Positions 19,363 to 19,970 of a DNA stretch of 19,970 bases are shown piece by piece. How positions within the stretch are numbered: the stretch's first letter is position 1; each line of letters begins with the position of its first letter. This DNA is from an uncultured Oscillospiraceae bacterium (GTDB taxonomy: Bacteria > Bacillota > Clostridia > Oscillospirales > Oscillospiraceae), in assembly GCA_910578575.1 (NCBI GenBank), contig CAJTQP010000041.1, positions 1 through 19,970 on the forward strand, in the 5' to 3' direction. A program made the position numbers and the translations under genes. The notes beneath the pieces are model-generated. The model made no database searches and was not told the origin of the DNA. It worked only from the letters and a program-made list of their open reading frames with translations.

Positions 19363-19970
19363 ATGGAGAAGTTAACCCAGCTGATCGACGATATCGGGAA
19401 GCTTTGGGGGGCTTACGGCGGCTGGTCGGGCCAGTATATGGTGGGCATCCGGCGGACCCTGATCTTGGCGGTGGCCGCCACCCTCATCGGCTGCCTCATC
19501 GGGCTGCTGTGCGGCATTTTGAACACCATCCCCTATAGCAAGAATGACCACATCGTCAAACGCTTCTTCCTCAAGCTCATCCGCGTGGTGGTGCGCATCT
19601 ATGTGGAGGTGTTCCGGGGGACCCCCATGATCCTCCAGGCCGTGTTCATCTTCTACGGCATCCCCTACTTCAGCGGGGTCCAGCCCTTCCAGGGCAACAC
19701 GGGCATGTGGATGGCGGCGCTGCTGGTGGTTTCCATCAACACCGGTGCCTATATGGCGGAATCTGTCCGGGGGGGCATCATCTCCATCGACCCCGGCCAG
19801 ACCGAGGGGGCCAAGGCCATCGGCATGACCCATGTCCAGACCATGGTGAACGTGGTGCTGCCCCAGGCCCTGCGCAACATCATCCCCCAGATCGGCAACA
19901 ACTTCATCATCAACCTGAAGGACACCTCGGTGATGTTCATCATCGGCTTCGTGGAGTTCTTCGCCACCCA
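19363..19970 (+). CDS. Amino-acid ABC transporter permease (HisM/GlnP type), 3' end beyond window
   Basis: Partial: 202 codons are present and the frame is open at the window end. It is a polar amino-acid permease of the His/Glu/Gln family. The first helix region is TLILAVAATLIGCLIGLLCG (residues 32-51), then the family motif YVEVFRGTPMILQ (80-92), TGAYMAESVRGGI (127-139) and the ATPase-contacting EAA loop, SIDPGQTEGAKAIGMTH followed by LPQALRNIIP (about 141-175). AAAGGGG (19345-19351) lies 11 nt before ATG 19363. It follows the binding-protein gene after 126 nt containing a hairpin; an ATPase gene is expected just downstream, outside the window. Confidence 0.93.
   Translation, partial: MEKLTQLIDDIGKLWGAYGGWSGQYMVGIRRTLILAVAATLIGCLIGLLCGILNTIPYSKNDHIVKRFFLKLIRVVVRIYVEVFRGTPMILQAVFIFYGIPYFSGVQPFQGNTGMWMAALLVVSINTGAYMAESVRGGIISIDPGQTEGAKAIGMTHVQTMVNVVLPQALRNIIPQIGNNFIINLKDTSVMFIIGFVEFFAT

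Overview
The window reads as chromosomal DNA of a high-GC Gram-positive bacterium. The best guess is a gut Firmicute of the Oscillospiraceae type (Flavonifractor/Lawsonibacter-like). This rests on strong AGGAGG ribosome sites, 17-bp-spaced TTGACA/TATAAT promoters, GC-rich codon use, LTA-synthase-family and ECF sigma genes, and dispersed GTAG hairpin repeats. The taxonomic guess is an inference. All recognisable large genes lie on the + strand; the one supported minus-strand gene is a 27-residue peptide.

Layout. 4-368: four tRNAs (Met-CAT, Trp, Asp, Thr) ending in a terminator. 412-1484: azlCD branched-chain amino-acid exporter. 1492-2953: accessory block with a Uma2 nuclease and a HigBA-type toxin-antitoxin locus whose toxin looks dead (no start codon plus a 1-nt frameshift) while the antitoxin is intact. 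2953-4950: ECF sigma factor with a membrane anti-sigma-like protein. 5058-5885: PD-(D/E)XK transposase-family (Rpn-like) nuclease. 6030-8686: three-gene membrane glycosylation operon (GT39-like transferase, GtrA flippase-like protein, polyprenyl-phosphate GT2). 8687-10343: a REP/BIME-like element, a second Uma2 gene behind a long leader with a terminator, and a small membrane-anchored protein. 10547-13136: LTA-synthase-family sulfatase and an unknown protein. 13207-13356: second REP/BIME-like element. 13398-15333: two oligopeptide ABC ATPases without permeases. 15343-15509: hairpin-rich repeat. 15616-16750: second ECF sigma/anti-sigma pair. 16834-17787: M19 dipeptidase. 17784-18090: candidate type I toxin-antitoxin locus. 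18340-19970: amino-acid ABC transporter (binding lipoprotein and permease, cut by the window end).

How the genes fit. The 6030-8686 operon encodes the three steps expected for adding a sugar outside the membrane: charging a lipid carrier, flipping it, and transferring the sugar. The downstream LTA-synthase-like enzyme suggests a cell-envelope polymer as context. Peptide-uptake ATPases, a dipeptidase and amino-acid import and export genes make a loose nitrogen-handling theme.

Most notable are two structures outside ordinary genes. (1) At 17784-18090, converging consensus promoters drive a tiny hydrophobic/basic peptide gene on the minus strand and a short antisense RNA on the plus strand; they meet at a shared 13-bp hairpin, and the peptide's Shine-Dalgarno is locked in a GAAA-capped stem. 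(2) Two 150-bp elements in inverted orientation each consist of two GTAG-flanked perfect hairpins around a diverged core, with compensatory base changes between copies.
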